Shown here: in pieces, positions 1 through 9,081 of the stretch
How positions within the stretch are numbered: the stretch's first letter is position 1
Layout of the letters: each line of letters opens with the position of its first letter
Assembly (NCBI RefSeq): GCF_025628985.1
Contig: NZ_JAOTEM010000002.1
Location: 682,001 to 746,000, forward strand
From: Chryseobacterium edaphi
GTDB taxonomy: Bacteria; Bacteroidota; Bacteroidia; Flavobacteriales; Weeksellaceae
Reading direction: 5' to 3'
DNA: 64,000 bases
Position numbers and translations under genes: made by a program
Notes under the pieces: generated by a model
Database searches by the model: none
The model's input: only the letters and a program-made list of their open reading frames with translations
Told to the model about the DNA's origin: nothing

Positions 1-59
1 TACTGTTGATCATTCCTTATTTGAATATATTTCAATTTAGCTTAAAGAAAAAATAGCAT

Positions 60-67
60 TATCTTTG
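60..67 (+). promoter_or_regulatory. Bacteroidota-type -7 element upstream of mfd
   Basis: The octamer TATCTTTG matches the TAnnTTTG -7 consensus of the Bacteroidota primary sigma factor. It lies about 68 bases before the mfd start codon. I see no clear TTG -33 element at the usual distance. Confidence 0.45.
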
Positions 68-134
68 TAATGCTAAAAACGGTTTCGGAATTCTCCCGAA
101 ATCGCTTTTGTCGTTTATACCCATATTAATTTTT

Positions 135-3100
135 ATGCATTTAAAAACCATAAAAGAAAGCTTTCTTCCTGATCTTTTGAAAAAAGAATTCGGAAAAGAA
201 ATTTTTGTGCAACTTGAAAATCATCAGCATCTTTCCGTGAAAGGAAGTGCAGGTTCTTCAGTTTCTATTTTTACTGCCGAACTTTTTCTTACACGAAAAA
301 AGACTATTCTTTATCTTGTAGATGATAAAGAAGAAGCTCTGTACATCAATACCGAAATGGAAGATTTGCTTGGGAAAGAAAAGGTTTTGTATTTTCCGGC
401 AACCCATCTCGAACCTTATCAGGTTGAGAAAACTCAGAATGCCAATTTGGTTTTGCGAACAGACGTTCTCAATAAAATAAATTCTGAAAAATCTCCGAAG
501 ATCATTGTTGCTTATATGGGAGCTTTGTCGGAAAAGGTTTTGAAGAAGGAAGATTTTAAAGCGATTTCTCACCATATAAAAGTAGGCGACCAGCTCGATT
601 TTGATTTTGTGGATGAATTGCTTTCGCATTATCAGTTTCAGCAGACTGATTTTGTTTCTGAGCCGGGAGAATTTTCTGTGCGTGGAGGAATTGTAGATGT
701 CTTTTCTTATTCAAATGAAAAGCCTTATCGAATTACTTTCTTTGGAAATGAAGTGGAAAATATAAAAACATTCGATATAGAAACTCAGCTTTCTGTTGAC
801 AAAGTAAAAGATTTTCAGTTGGTTTCCAATATGAATTTTTCAGTTTCGGGAAATCGTGTTTCTTTGCTTGAGCTTTTACCGAAAGACAGTTTTGTGATAT
901 CTAAAAATGCGGTTGTAGGTTTAAACAAAATCAGAAGTTTTTATGAAAAATCTTTGGAAAAATATGAAACTTTAAGCAAAGATATTTCGCACAGAACGCC
1001 GCAGGAATTGTTTATTTCGGATGAAGAATTTTTATTTGATTATAAAAAATTTAAAACCATAGATTTTAGTCCGCAAACTCTCGAACTTTCAAATTCTGAA
1101 ACACTCCAGCTCAACCAGATACAGCAACCGTCGTTTCATAAAAATTTTGAGCTGCTGATTGAAGATTTAGAAGAAAAACAACAGCAGGGTTTTGAAACCT
1201 GGATTTCTTTTGCAACCGATAAACAGAAAGAAAGATTAGTATCTATTTTTGAAGATATTGATTTCTCTCAGTCAGGTTCTTCTAAAATTTCATTTAAAAG
1301 TTTTAAATCTGAACTTCACGAAGGTTTTGTAGATTCTGATCACAAACTTCTTGTCTATACTGATCACCAGATTTTTGACCGTTACCAAAGATACAAAGCC
1401 AAAAACACATTTGCCAAATCTGAACAATTGACATTGAAAGATCTGATGTCGTTAAAAGTAGGAGATTATATCGCTCACATCGACCACGGAATCGGAAAAT
1501 TCATGGGATTGGTCAAAGTGAATAACGACGGAAAAATTCAGGAATGTTTTAAACTGACTTATAAAAATGGAGACTTATTATATGTAAGTATTCATTCACT
1601 CCATAAAATTTCAAAATACAACGGTCCCGACGGAAAAGAAGTGGTTTTGAGCAAACTAGGTTCACCTGCCTGGAAATCTTTAAAACAGAAAACAAAAGCC
1701 AAAGTCAAGCAGATTGCTTTTGATTTAATTAAATTATACGCGGAAAGGAAAACTGCAAAAGGATTTGCTTATACACCGGATTCTTATCTTCAGAATGAAT
1801 TGGAAGCAAGTTTTATCTACGAAGATACTCCCGATCAGGAAAAAGCAACCATCGATGTGAAAAATGATATGGAAGCCGAAACCGTGATGGATCGACTGGT
1901 TTGTGGAGATGTAGGTTTTGGAAAAACGGAAGTTGCGATCCGTGCTGCTTTCAAAGCTGCGACAGACGGAAAACAGGTTGCGATTTTGGTTCCCACTACA
2001 ATTCTGGCGTTTCAGCATTACAGAAGTTTCAAGGATAGATTGAAAGATTTTCCGGTGAATATTTCTTATTTAAACAGATTCAGAACCGCAAAACAAAAAT
2101 CTGAAACGATAGCAGGTTTAAAAGACGGAAAAGTTGATATCGTTATTGGTACCCATCAATTGGCTTCTGAAAAAGTGAAATTTAAAGATTTAGGCTTATT
2201 AATTATTGATGAGGAGCATAAATTTGGTGTTGCGGTAAAAGATAAATTAAAAACATTAAAATCCAATATAGATACGCTGACTCTCACTGCAACGCCGATT
2301 CCGAGAACTTTACAGTTTTCATTAATGGCTGCAAGAGATTTATCGGTGATTAAAACGCCACCGCCAAACAGGCAGCCTGTGGAAACGCATATGGTTGGTT
2401 TTAGTGAAGAAATTATTCGTGATGCAGTTTCGTATGAATTGCAGCGTGACGGGCAGGTTTATTTTATCAACAACAGGGTTGAAAATCTGAAAGATATTGC
2501 AGGATTGATTCAAAGATTGGTTCCTGATGCAAGAGTCATTACTGGTCACGGACAAATGGAAGGAAAACAGCTTGAAAGAAACGTCCTTGATTTTATGGAA
2601 GGGAAGTATGACGTTTTGGTGGCGACAACCATTGTAGAAAGTGGAGTAGACGTTCCGAATGCGAACACGATGTTTATTAATGATGCGCAACGTTTCGGAA
2701 TGGCAGATCTTCATCAGATGAGGGGAAGAGTAGGACGTAGCAACAGAAAAGCGTTCTGTTATCTGATTACACCGCCATTGGATATGGTAACTTCTGATGC
2801 AAGAAAAAGACTTGAAGCAATTGAGCAGTTTTCAGATTTGGGAAGTGGTTTTCAGATTGCGATGAAGGATCTGGAAATTCGTGGGGCAGGAGATTTATTG
2901 GGTGGCGAACAAAGCGGATTTATCAACGAAATGGGCTTCGAAACCTATCAGAAAATGATGCAAGAAGCATTGGAAGAATTGAAAGACGATAAAGATTTTG
3001 AAAATCTATTTGAAAATGAAGCGGATCGTCAGAAGTTATTTAAAACAGTAAAAGAAGTCAATATTGATACAGATCTTGAATTGATGCTTCCCGATTCTTA

Positions 3101-3515
3101 TATTTCTAGCACGGAAGAAAGATTGTTATTGTACCAAAAATTAGCTGAAATTGATAATGAAATTGACCTTCAGAAATTTGAATCTGAATTGACAGACCGT
3201 TTTGGAGCTTTGCCTTCTGAAGCTATCAATTTATTAAAAAGTGTTGCTCTGAAATGGTTGGCTGCAGATATTGGATTTGAAAAAATCGTCATGAAAAACG
3301 GAATCTTTCTCGGTTATTTCCCGAACAATCCGCAAGACAAGTTTTATCAAACCGATAAATTCAGACATATCATTAATTATCTAACTCAAAATCCTGCCAA
3401 AGCGCAACTTAAAGAGAAAATCGGTAAAGAAGGTAATCAGCTGATGATGAGAAAAGATGGGGTGCAAAATGTAGATGAGGTGAATGTTTTGCTAAAGTCT
3501 ATTCTTGATATTTAG
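135..3515 (+). CDS. mfd: Transcription-repair coupling factor Mfd
   Basis: This is a DNA translocase that removes RNA polymerase stalled at lesions and recruits UvrA for nucleotide excision repair. At about 1126 residues it has normal family length. The N-terminal UvrB-like module is followed by a CarD-like RNA-polymerase-interaction domain near residue 440 (GDYIAHIDHGIGKFMG). Next come the helicase core with Walker A GDVGFGKTE near residue 590 and the DEEH box near 692, the second RecA lobe with the TRG-type motif region, and a C-terminal TRCF domain. I chose the ATG at 135. The frame is open from a TTG at 108, but the extra nine residues are not conserved-looking. It is the first gene of the window, with its own -7 element upstream and a terminator downstream. 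Confidence 0.97.
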   Translation: MHLKTIKESFLPDLLKKEFGKEIFVQLENHQHLSVKGSAGSSVSIFTAELFLTRKKTILYLVDDKEEALYINTEMEDLLGKEKVLYFPATHLEPYQVEKTQNANLVLRTDVLNKINSEKSPKIIVAYMGALSEKVLKKEDFKAISHHIKVGDQLDFDFVDELLSHYQFQQTDFVSEPGEFSVRGGIVDVFSYSNEKPYRITFFGNEVENIKTFDIETQLSVDKVKDFQLVSNMNFSVSGNRVSLLELLPKDSFVISKNAVVGLNKIRSFYEKSLEKYETLSKDISHRTPQELFISDEEFLFDYKKFKTIDFSPQTLELSNSETLQLNQIQQPSFHKNFELLIEDLEEKQQQGFETWISFATDKQKERLVSIFEDIDFSQSGSSKISFKSFKSELHEGFVDSDHKLLVYTDHQIFDRYQRYKAKNTFAKSEQLTLKDLMSLKVGDYIAHIDHGIGKFMGLVKVNNDGKIQECFKLTYKNGDLLYVSIHSLHKISKYNGPDGKEVVLSKLGSPAWKSLKQKTKAKVKQIAFDLIKLYAERKTAKGFAYTPDSYLQNELEASFIYEDTPDQEKATIDVKNDMEAETVMDRLVCGDVGFGKTEVAIRAAFKAATDGKQVAILVPTTILAFQHYRSFKDRLKDFPVNISYLNRFRTAKQKSETIAGLKDGKVDIVIGTHQLASEKVKFKDLGLLIIDEEHKFGVAVKDKLKTLKSNIDTLTLTATPIPRTLQFSLMAARDLSVIKTPPPNRQPVETHMVGFSEEIIRDAVSYELQRDGQVYFINNRVENLKDIAGLIQRLVPDARVITGHGQMEGKQLERNVLDFMEGKYDVLVATTIVESGVDVPNANTMFINDAQRFGMADLHQMRGRVGRSNRKAFCYLITPPLDMVTSDARKRLEAIEQFSDLGSGFQIAMKDLEIRGAGDLLGGEQSGFINEMGFETYQKMMQEALEELKDDKDFENLFENEADRQKLFKTVKEVNIDTDLELMLPDSYISSTEERLLLYQKLAEIDNEIDLQKFESELTDRFGALPSEAINLLKSVALKWLAADIGFEKIVMKNGIFLGYFPNNPQDKFYQTDKFRHIINYLTQNPAKAQLKEKIGKEGNQLMMRKDGVQNVDEVNVLLKSILDI

Positions 3516-3559
3516 GATTAATCTTTATTTCAGAATTTCGAATCATTTAACATAATCTA

Positions 3560-3591
3560 AATCTAAAAGCGAAAGTTTTTAGATTTTTTTT
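3560..3591 (+). terminator. Rho-independent terminator after mfd
   Basis: A 9-bp perfect stem (AATCTAAAA / TTTTAGATT) with an 8-base loop is followed by a run of T. It separates mfd from the next, independently promoted gene. Confidence 0.75.
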
Positions 3592-3632
3592 GTTAAATAT
3601 TTAAAATAACTCAGCTCGTGTTGAAAATTAAT

Positions 3633-3640
3633 TATATTTG
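3633..3640 (+). promoter_or_regulatory. -7 element TATATTTG for lipoprotein gene
   Basis: TATATTTG is a perfect TAnnTTTG match, 20 bases before the ATG at 3661. The implied 5' UTR is therefore very short. No good -33 TTG is seen at 17-21 bp spacing. Confidence 0.55.
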
Positions 3641-3660
3641 TGCGATTAAAAATAAAAACT

Positions 3661-4584
3661 ATGATCAGAAAAAACTTTTTTAAAGTAGTGGCGGCATTAC
3701 TTCTTAGCTTTACGTTCTCTTCTTGTGATAACACAACGAACGATCCCATCAACAATAATACGAATAATCCCTCTACAGGTGGTAGTGGTAGTGGTAGCGG
3801 CACAACTGGACCTACCATTACAGGGCCAAGAATTTTACATAAAATAGTTGTCAACAATGTGACTAATCAAGAATTTGTCACCACTGGAAATGTCCTTCAG
3901 AAAGCTATTTTTCAAGAAGCAAGTGGTCCAACTTCATTTTTTATTGGAACACCAACGTATACCTCAGGAAAAATTACAAAAGTAAAATTTGGGCAGGAAA
4001 TCAATGGTGCTGTTCCGGCTAATAATATTGCATATGATTTTGATATCACCTACGATTCTAGCGGAAAAATAAATTATACTTCTTGCCAAACAACTTTGGG
4101 AGGTGCTCCGCATTTCGGGATGGAATATACCTATACCTATGATAGTTCCGGAAAAATGACAAAGATTGTTGAGAAGAAAAAATCTGGGACTACCTACATT
4201 CAGTTTACCAATTATACCTTTACTAATACAGGTGATAATATTACAAAAGTGGTGGCAGAAAATGGAACAACAAGTGCAACTGGTGTTCCGAATATGTCCA
4301 CTTTAATGTCGGCAGGTACATATAATTATCCTCTTTACGATGATAAGATAAACCCGTATACAACTTTACCAAAGACATTTTTTGTAATGTGGAGTTTGGT
4401 ACATCCTACTAATTTTCAATCCTTGTCAGCTAATAATGTTAAGAGTTTCAATATTGTATTTCCACCTATCGGATCGGTACCAGCTCCATTGGTAAGTGGT
4501 GATTTTACTTATATTTATGATTCGATGAATTATCCGGTTTCAGATCAGGGTCAAGCCCAGAAATATATTTATAAGGCTTTATAA
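3661..4584 (+). CDS. Putative lipoprotein, tandem paralog 1
   Basis: This 307-residue protein has a lipoprotein signal peptide (MIRKNFFKVVAALLLSFTF then the lipobox Cys in SSCDN), so it is probably anchored in the outer membrane. After the Cys comes a flexible linker rich in Asn, Thr, Gly and Ser, then a region with short repeated motifs such as YDSSGKI / YDSSGKM that suggest a beta-rich repeat fold. The next gene encodes a paralog: both share INPYT.LP and end in YIYK.L. The ATG at 3661 is preferred over the in-frame GTG at 3640, because the GTG coincides with the end of the promoter element. The function is unknown. Confidence 0.85.
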   Translation: MIRKNFFKVVAALLLSFTFSSCDNTTNDPINNNTNNPSTGGSGSGSGTTGPTITGPRILHKIVVNNVTNQEFVTTGNVLQKAIFQEASGPTSFFIGTPTYTSGKITKVKFGQEINGAVPANNIAYDFDITYDSSGKINYTSCQTTLGGAPHFGMEYTYTYDSSGKMTKIVEKKKSGTTYIQFTNYTFTNTGDNITKVVAENGTTSATGVPNMSTLMSAGTYNYPLYDDKINPYTTLPKTFFVMWSLVHPTNFQSLSANNVKSFNIVFPPIGSVPAPLVSGDFTYIYDSMNYPVSDQGQAQKYIYKAL

Positions 4585-4649
4585 GTTGTTTTTGTTTATT
4601 AGTTTTGTGAGAATATAAATAAAAAGGTGCTTTTTATTCAAAAAAAAAT

Positions 4650-4657
4650 TATATTTG
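4650..4657 (+). promoter_or_regulatory. -7 element TATATTTG for second lipoprotein gene
   Basis: This is a perfect TAnnTTTG match 28 bases before the ATG at 4685. The spacing and sequence resemble the promoter of the preceding paralog, so the regulatory region may have been duplicated with the gene. Confidence 0.55.
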
Positions 4658-4684
4658 TGAAAAAATAAATAATCCCCTTCGGAA

Positions 4685-5617
4685 ATGAAACAACTTTTCT
4701 ATTTTATTTTACTTATTGCAGGTGTCTCTTCTATTCACTCTTGTAAAGATATGGTTAATGAAGAAGGAGACCCTCTGATTGACCTTAATCAATCAAGTGG
4801 TTTCAATGGTCCAAGAGCTTTGTTCAGAGAAATTACTGATTCTGATACGATTGCGGAATACCGTTATAACGGACTTCTTTTGTCAAACGTTATTACAGAT
4901 AAATATTCTGCAGCAAATGTGATGTGGAGCGGTGATAAAATCAGTCAGATCGATTTCAAAGGTCATTTAGATAATGATGGTGACGGAATATTAGATAAAG
5001 ACAGTATCGTTTACACACAATTATTCACTTACGGAAATTTAGGAAGATTAACAATCATTTCAGAAAACAGATCTATTTATAAAAGAGCTGCACCTATACC
5101 TCCTTCAATTATTCCTGGGCCTTATACTTTGGATTCTAAGGTGAAAGTCTTATATGATTTGACTTACAGCTCTACAACAGGAAAATTAGATGTTATCAAT
5201 ATGAAAAATGGTCCTGATGTTGTGGGTACTCCTTTTGTATACAAAGATTATTCTAAAACAACCTATACTTATTTAGGAGACAATGTTTCAAAAGCAGAAA
5301 GAAATTACGGTAAAATCAACGCCGGAGTTAATGGTCCTGCCCTTGAAAAGTATTCGTATGAATTTTTGAATTATGATTCTCAAATCAACCCATACACACT
5401 TTTACCTTTCGCTTATAAAGTTTCAACAATTTTAGCAACTGATTACAATGATGATGCATCTTCGATGTTATCTCCCAATAGTCCGAAGAGAGTGTCTATT
5501 ACAGATTTGGTACCGCCAATTCCAACTGCAGTAATTTTCTCTACAGATTACAGATATGACGCGCAGACTTATATGATAAGAGGTTTTGGAGTAAATTATA
5601 TTTACAAACCATTGTAA
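4685..5617 (+). CDS. Putative lipoprotein, tandem paralog 2
   Basis: This 310-residue protein begins with a lipoprotein signal peptide (MKQLFYFILLIAGVSSIHSC). It aligns by eye with the upstream gene product, in the motifs INPYTLLPFAYKV against INPYTTLPKTFFV and in the C-terminal YIYKPL against YIYKAL. It also carries an Asp-rich stretch (DNDGDGILDKDS, residues about 98-109) resembling a calcium-binding loop of the thrombospondin-type-3 or dockerin kind, which the paralog lacks. It is probably exported and outer-membrane anchored. The function is unknown. Confidence 0.85.
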   Translation: MKQLFYFILLIAGVSSIHSCKDMVNEEGDPLIDLNQSSGFNGPRALFREITDSDTIAEYRYNGLLLSNVITDKYSAANVMWSGDKISQIDFKGHLDNDGDGILDKDSIVYTQLFTYGNLGRLTIISENRSIYKRAAPIPPSIIPGPYTLDSKVKVLYDLTYSSTTGKLDVINMKNGPDVVGTPFVYKDYSKTTYTYLGDNVSKAERNYGKINAGVNGPALEKYSYEFLNYDSQINPYTLLPFAYKVSTILATDYNDDASSMLSPNSPKRVSITDLVPPIPTAVIFSTDYRYDAQTYMIRGFGVNYIYKPL

Positions 5618-5638
5618 TCCTTTATCAAAAAAATATTT

Positions 5639-5672
5639 AAACTCAATTCTTCACAGGATTGAGTTTTTTGTT
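5639..5672 (+). terminator. Rho-independent terminator after second lipoprotein gene
   Basis: The stem AAACTCAAT / ATTGAGTTT has a 10-base loop and is followed by T residues. It closes the lipoprotein transcription unit before pth. Confidence 0.75.
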
Positions 5673-5682
5673 TAATAACTCT

Positions 5683-5690
5683 TAATTTTG
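5683..5690 (+). promoter_or_regulatory. -7 element TAATTTTG for pth
   Basis: This TAnnTTTG match ends 13 bases before the pth ATG. A TTG at 5659-5661, inside the preceding terminator stem, lies 21 bp upstream and could be the -33 element. Confidence 0.55.
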
Positions 5691-5703
5691 CAAAAAATTT
5701 CTC

Positions 5704-6267
5704 ATGAAATATTTAATTGTTGGTTTGGGCAATAAAGGCCCGGAATATGAAAATACACGTCACAACATTGGTTTTAAGGTTGCCGAAAAGATAGCAGAAA
5801 GCTTAGGTGTTTCCTTCAATACCGCTAATTTTGGATGGATGGCAGAGGGAAAATATAAAGGCAGAAAAGTTTTTATACTGAAACCCGATACTTATATGAA
5901 CTTATCCGGAAATGCAGTAAAATTCTGGATGCAGAAAGAAAATATTCCATTAGAAAATATAATGATTGTTACAGATGATTTAGCTTTGCCATTTGGGACT
6001 TTGAGAATGAAAATGAAAGGTTCTGATGCAGGTCATAATGGACTGAAAAGTATTCATGAGAGTTTGCAGACTCAGAATTATGCAAGACTTCGTTTCGGAA
6101 TTTCTGCTGAGTTTTCTGAAGGAAGACAGGTCGATTATGTTTTGGGAACATGGAACGAAGAAGAAAGAGAGAAATTAGGAGAAAGAATTGAAAAATTCTC
6201 AAAGGCTTGTCTGTCATTTGTGTTTGCAGGAATCGGAAATACAATGTCTGCATTCAACGGCAAATGA
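5704..6267 (+). CDS. pth: Peptidyl-tRNA hydrolase
   Basis: The enzyme hydrolyses the ester bond of peptidyl-tRNA released from stalled ribosomes, recycling tRNA in the cytoplasm. The 187-residue length is typical. The opening GLGNKGPEYENTRHNIGF holds the catalytic His20 and Asn10. KPDTYMNLSG holds Asn66, DDLALPFG holds the Asp91/Asp92 pair, and GHNGLKSI holds Asn112. These are the signature residues of the bacterial Pth family. It is a single gene with its own promoter, convergent with the carbonic anhydrase operon. Confidence 0.97.
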   Translation: MKYLIVGLGNKGPEYENTRHNIGFKVAEKIAESLGVSFNTANFGWMAEGKYKGRKVFILKPDTYMNLSGNAVKFWMQKENIPLENIMIVTDDLALPFGTLRMKMKGSDAGHNGLKSIHESLQTQNYARLRFGISAEFSEGRQVDYVLGTWNEEEREKLGERIEKFSKACLSFVFAGIGNTMSAFNGK

Positions 6268-6298
6268 TTTAAGATATATTTAAATTTGATATAAAAAA

Positions 6299-6331
6299 AA
6301 TTCGGGCGGGAGCAAAGCTCCCGCCCGAATT
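6299..6331 (-). terminator. GC-rich terminator of the carbonic anhydrase / SulP operon
   Basis: A 15-bp perfect stem (AATTCGGGCGGGAGC with its reverse complement) surrounds a 3-base loop. On the - strand it is followed by a run of eight T residues. On the + strand no T run follows, so it serves mainly the - strand operon, although it may also slow transcripts leaving pth. Confidence 0.85.
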
Positions 6332-6354
6332 ACATTAATAAGGAGAAAAATATT

Positions 6355-6990
6355 TTATAACCAGGTTACGACACCGGTTTCTACATCATAATTAGCTCCG
6401 ACGATTTTTATCTTGCCTTCATCCTCAAGTCTTTTCAGAGTCGAGCTTTGTTTGCGAATATCATCAATTGCATTCTTTACATTATGCTGATTTAACCTTT
6501 CAAGAAGGGCTAAGTTTGCAGAAGAACGTTCTTCGCCATCTTCGATGATTGTATTGATGATCGGATTAAAATGATCGATAAGGTGATTCAGGTTATCCAT
6601 ACCCATTCCTTCGATTTTAGCAGCATCAAGTCCGCCCTTTAATGCTCCACATTTAGTATGACCTAAAACGACTACAAGCTTAGAACCTGCAACGTTGCAT
6701 CCAAATTCCATTGAACCTAAAATATCCTGATTAACAAAATTTCCGGCAATTCTGATGCTGAAAACATCGCCCAATCCCTGATCAAAGATTAGTTCGGCAG
6801 AAGTACGACTGTCAATACAGCTCAAAACGACTGCAAAAGGCCATTGTCCTTCTCGTGTAGCATTTACCTGCTCCAGAAGATCTCTGTTTGCTTTCAGGTT
6901 GCCGACAAATCTGTGATTTCCTTCCTTTAAAAATTCTAATGCCTTTTCAGGAGTTATTGTTGACTGTGTTTCGGAAGTATGTGCTTTCAT
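6355..6990 (-). CDS. Beta-class carbonic anhydrase (operon distal)
   Basis: This protein interconverts CO2 and bicarbonate. The 211-residue sequence has the beta-class zinc site: Cys58 with Asp60 and Arg62 in SCIDSR, then His111 and Cys114 in GHTKCG. No signal peptide is seen, so it is probably cytoplasmic. It is the last gene of a - strand run, 45 bp after sulP. It is only distantly similar to the second carbonic anhydrase at 9082-9747, so the two are different subtypes and not a recent duplication. The pairing with a SulP transporter suggests supply or consumption of bicarbonate at the membrane. Confidence 0.93.
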   Translation of the reverse strand: MKAHTSETQSTITPEKALEFLKEGNHRFVGNLKANRDLLEQVNATREGQWPFAVVLSCIDSRTSAELIFDQGLGDVFSIRIAGNFVNQDILGSMEFGCNVAGSKLVVVLGHTKCGALKGGLDAAKIEGMGMDNLNHLIDHFNPIINTIIEDGEERSSANLALLERLNQHNVKNAIDDIRKQSSTLKRLEDEGKIKIVGANYDVETGVVTWL

Positions 6991-7035
6991 ATAAATTTAT
7001 TTTTTTATGAATTATATTTAAATTAAAATTGATTG

Positions 7036-8631
7036 TTACATTGCTCTTTTGTGAGTAATGATGATGTGAGAATCTTCGTCAGTTTCATAATCTCTGTATG
7101 AAGTTTTGAATCCCATTAACTGTACTTCGATGTCTTCTTCTTTTGCTCTGATGTTGGCAAAATCCTGAATCATTTCCAATACATCGGTTGCGATATATGA
7201 CGTCGTGGTAGCATCAATAATCACGGTGGAATTTGGTTTAATATTTTTCAACGTTTTTTTGATCGCAGCTTTATTCAGGAAAGAAACTTCTTCGGCCAGT
7301 TTGATTGAAATTTCGTCTGCATCATCCAGTTTTTCTCTGCTCAGATAATATGCACGCTTCATATTTCCCTGAAGAATATAGAAAATTGAAATTGCAAGAC
7401 CAATTCCTACACCTTTCAGTAAATCAGTTGCAACGATTGCCACAACAGTTGCTACAAACGGGATAAACTGGAATTTTCCGAGATGCCAGAAATGTTTAAA
7501 CGTTGCAGGTTTTGCCAACTTATATCCCACCAAAAGCAATACTGCGGCCAGAGTTGCCAACGGAATTAAATTTAATAAAAACGGAATAGACAAAACGCAG
7601 ATCAACAATAAAAAACCATGAATCATCGTTGAAGCTTTGGAAGTGGCTCCTGCATTGGCATTTGCTGAACTTCTTACAACTACCGAAGTCATCGGAAGTC
7701 CGCCGATGAATGAACTAATCAAATTTCCGATTCCCTGAGCTTTCAGTTCGAGATTGGTATCGGTAATTCTTCTCTGGATATCTAATCGATCTGAAGCTTC
7801 AATACATAGAAGCGTTTCTATAGAGGCTACAATGGCTATGGTTGCTCCGGCAATCCAGACTTTTGGATTGGTAAATCCATTAAAATCGGGCATGATGATA
7901 AGATTTTTAAAATCATCAAAACTTTGAGGTACAGGAAGTGAAACCAAATGATTTTTTTCTATGGTTAAAGAACTTCCGCTCATTTTAAAAACTTCATTCA
8001 ATAAAATACCTGCAACTACTGCTACAAGAGCTCCTGGAAGCATTTTTATTCTTTTTAAAAAAGGAATTTTGTCCCATGCTAATAGAATTCCAACAGAAAC
8101 TAATGTAATCACAACGGCTCCCGGATGAATTGCATCGAATAATTCTGTAAAATATCCGAAATTTAAACCTTTATCAAAAATAGATTCGTGACCTTCATAA
8201 TCTTTATCAAATCCCAAAGCGTGAGGAATTTGTTTTAAAATAATAATGATACCGATTGCAGCAAGCATTCCTTCAATTACGTTATTCGGAAAATAATTGG
8301 AAATACTTCCGGCTCTTACAAATCCTAAAACAAGCTGAATCAATCCGGCGATAATTCCCGCACAAAGAAACAGTTCAAATGCGCCCAAATCTGTAATTGC
8401 TGTTAAAACAATTGCTGTCAAACCGGCTGCAGGTCCCGATACAGAAATATTTGAATTACTGATTGATCCGATGACCAAACCTCCGACAATACCGGAAATA
8501 ATGCCCGAAAGTGGTGGTGCTCCAGATGCTAAAGCGATTCCTAAACAAAGGGGTAGTGCGACTAAAAATACGACTAGACCCGAAGGAAAGTTTTCTTTGA
8601 TTCCTCCAAAGAAAGATTTTGATTTTTTCAT
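7036..8631 (-). CDS. SulP-family inorganic anion transporter (probable bicarbonate transporter)
   Basis: This is an integral membrane transporter of about 531 residues. The N-terminal half has the SulP pattern of many hydrophobic helices starting at FPSGLVVFLVALPLCLGIALASG, and a conserved core near GLISS / GGLPMTSVVVRSSAN. The C-terminal ~110 residues (from about 420) resemble a reduced STAS domain. SulP proteins move sulfate, bicarbonate or other anions. The substrate here is inferred as bicarbonate from the two flanking carbonic anhydrases. I placed the start at the ATG of MKKSKSFFGG (8631) rather than the upstream in-frame codon at 8679, because SulP proteins start shortly before the first helix. 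Confidence 0.92.
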   Translation of the reverse strand: MKKSKSFFGGIKENFPSGLVVFLVALPLCLGIALASGAPPLSGIISGIVGGLVIGSISNSNISVSGPAAGLTAIVLTAITDLGAFELFLCAGIIAGLIQLVLGFVRAGSISNYFPNNVIEGMLAAIGIIIILKQIPHALGFDKDYEGHESIFDKGLNFGYFTELFDAIHPGAVVITLVSVGILLAWDKIPFLKRIKMLPGALVAVVAGILLNEVFKMSGSSLTIEKNHLVSLPVPQSFDDFKNLIIMPDFNGFTNPKVWIAGATIAIVASIETLLCIEASDRLDIQRRITDTNLELKAQGIGNLISSFIGGLPMTSVVVRSSANANAGATSKASTMIHGFLLLICVLSIPFLLNLIPLATLAAVLLLVGYKLAKPATFKHFWHLGKFQFIPFVATVVAIVATDLLKGVGIGLAISIFYILQGNMKRAYYLSREKLDDADEISIKLAEEVSFLNKAAIKKTLKNIKPNSTVIIDATTTSYIATDVLEMIQDFANIRAKEEDIEVQLMGFKTSYRDYETDEDSHIIITHKRAM

Positions 8632-8756
8632 GATAATTGAAAAATACGTTGATGTAAATAGTTTATCGATTAAAATCAATCCAAGAAGACTGAAATTAAT
8701 GAAAAGTAGAAATGTTCAAAATCGAAGACGATCTGAATATGGAAATTGAAAAATAA

Positions 8757-9059
8757 CTAAGCTTCCGGAGGCGGAGAAAATATGCTCAGTAAAGGGGAAA
8801 GATGAAAATCATCATCAATAAGTGTGAAAGATGTACCTTCAATATCAGCTTCAAAAAATCTAAGATAATCATAGACATTCAAAGGTTTTGGAAGTGTTTT
8901 TTCGTAAACGGAAAAGAGCGACGAATAGTGAGAATGAGTTTCTTCTTCATTGACTATTACATTGGTTCTCATGATTTTCCAGTCCGCAATAGCAGCAATG
9001 CTCGGCAATGCTGTAAAGTTGAGGACGATCATCAATGTAATAATACTCCAGAATTTCAT
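8757..9059 (-). CDS. Small secreted protein of unknown function
   Basis: This 100-residue product starts with a hydrophobic signal-like segment (MKFWSIITLMIVLNFTALPS) and a probable signal peptidase I site near SIAAIA. The rest is acidic and aromatic with no Cys, and it ends SPPPEA. I do not recognise a family. It sits between the proximal carbonic anhydrase gene (23 bp gap) and sulP (125 bp gap) on the same strand, so it is probably co-transcribed. It could be a periplasmic accessory of the transporter, but that rests on position alone. Confidence 0.7.
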   Translation of the reverse strand: MKFWSIITLMIVLNFTALPSIAAIADWKIMRTNVIVNEEETHSHYSSLFSVYEKTLPKPLNVYDYLRFFEADIEGTSFTLIDDDFHLSPLLSIFSPPPEA

Positions 9060-9081
9060 TCTAATAAAAATTAACGAAAGA

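Noticed and set aside
258..629. Open frames on the - strand inside mfd
   Set aside because: They are antiparallel shadows of the conserved mfd reading frame and have no recognisable protein features.
3640..3660. Upstream GTG start for the first lipoprotein
   Set aside because: The GTG starts at the last base of the TATATTTG -7 element, so it would lie upstream of the transcript start.
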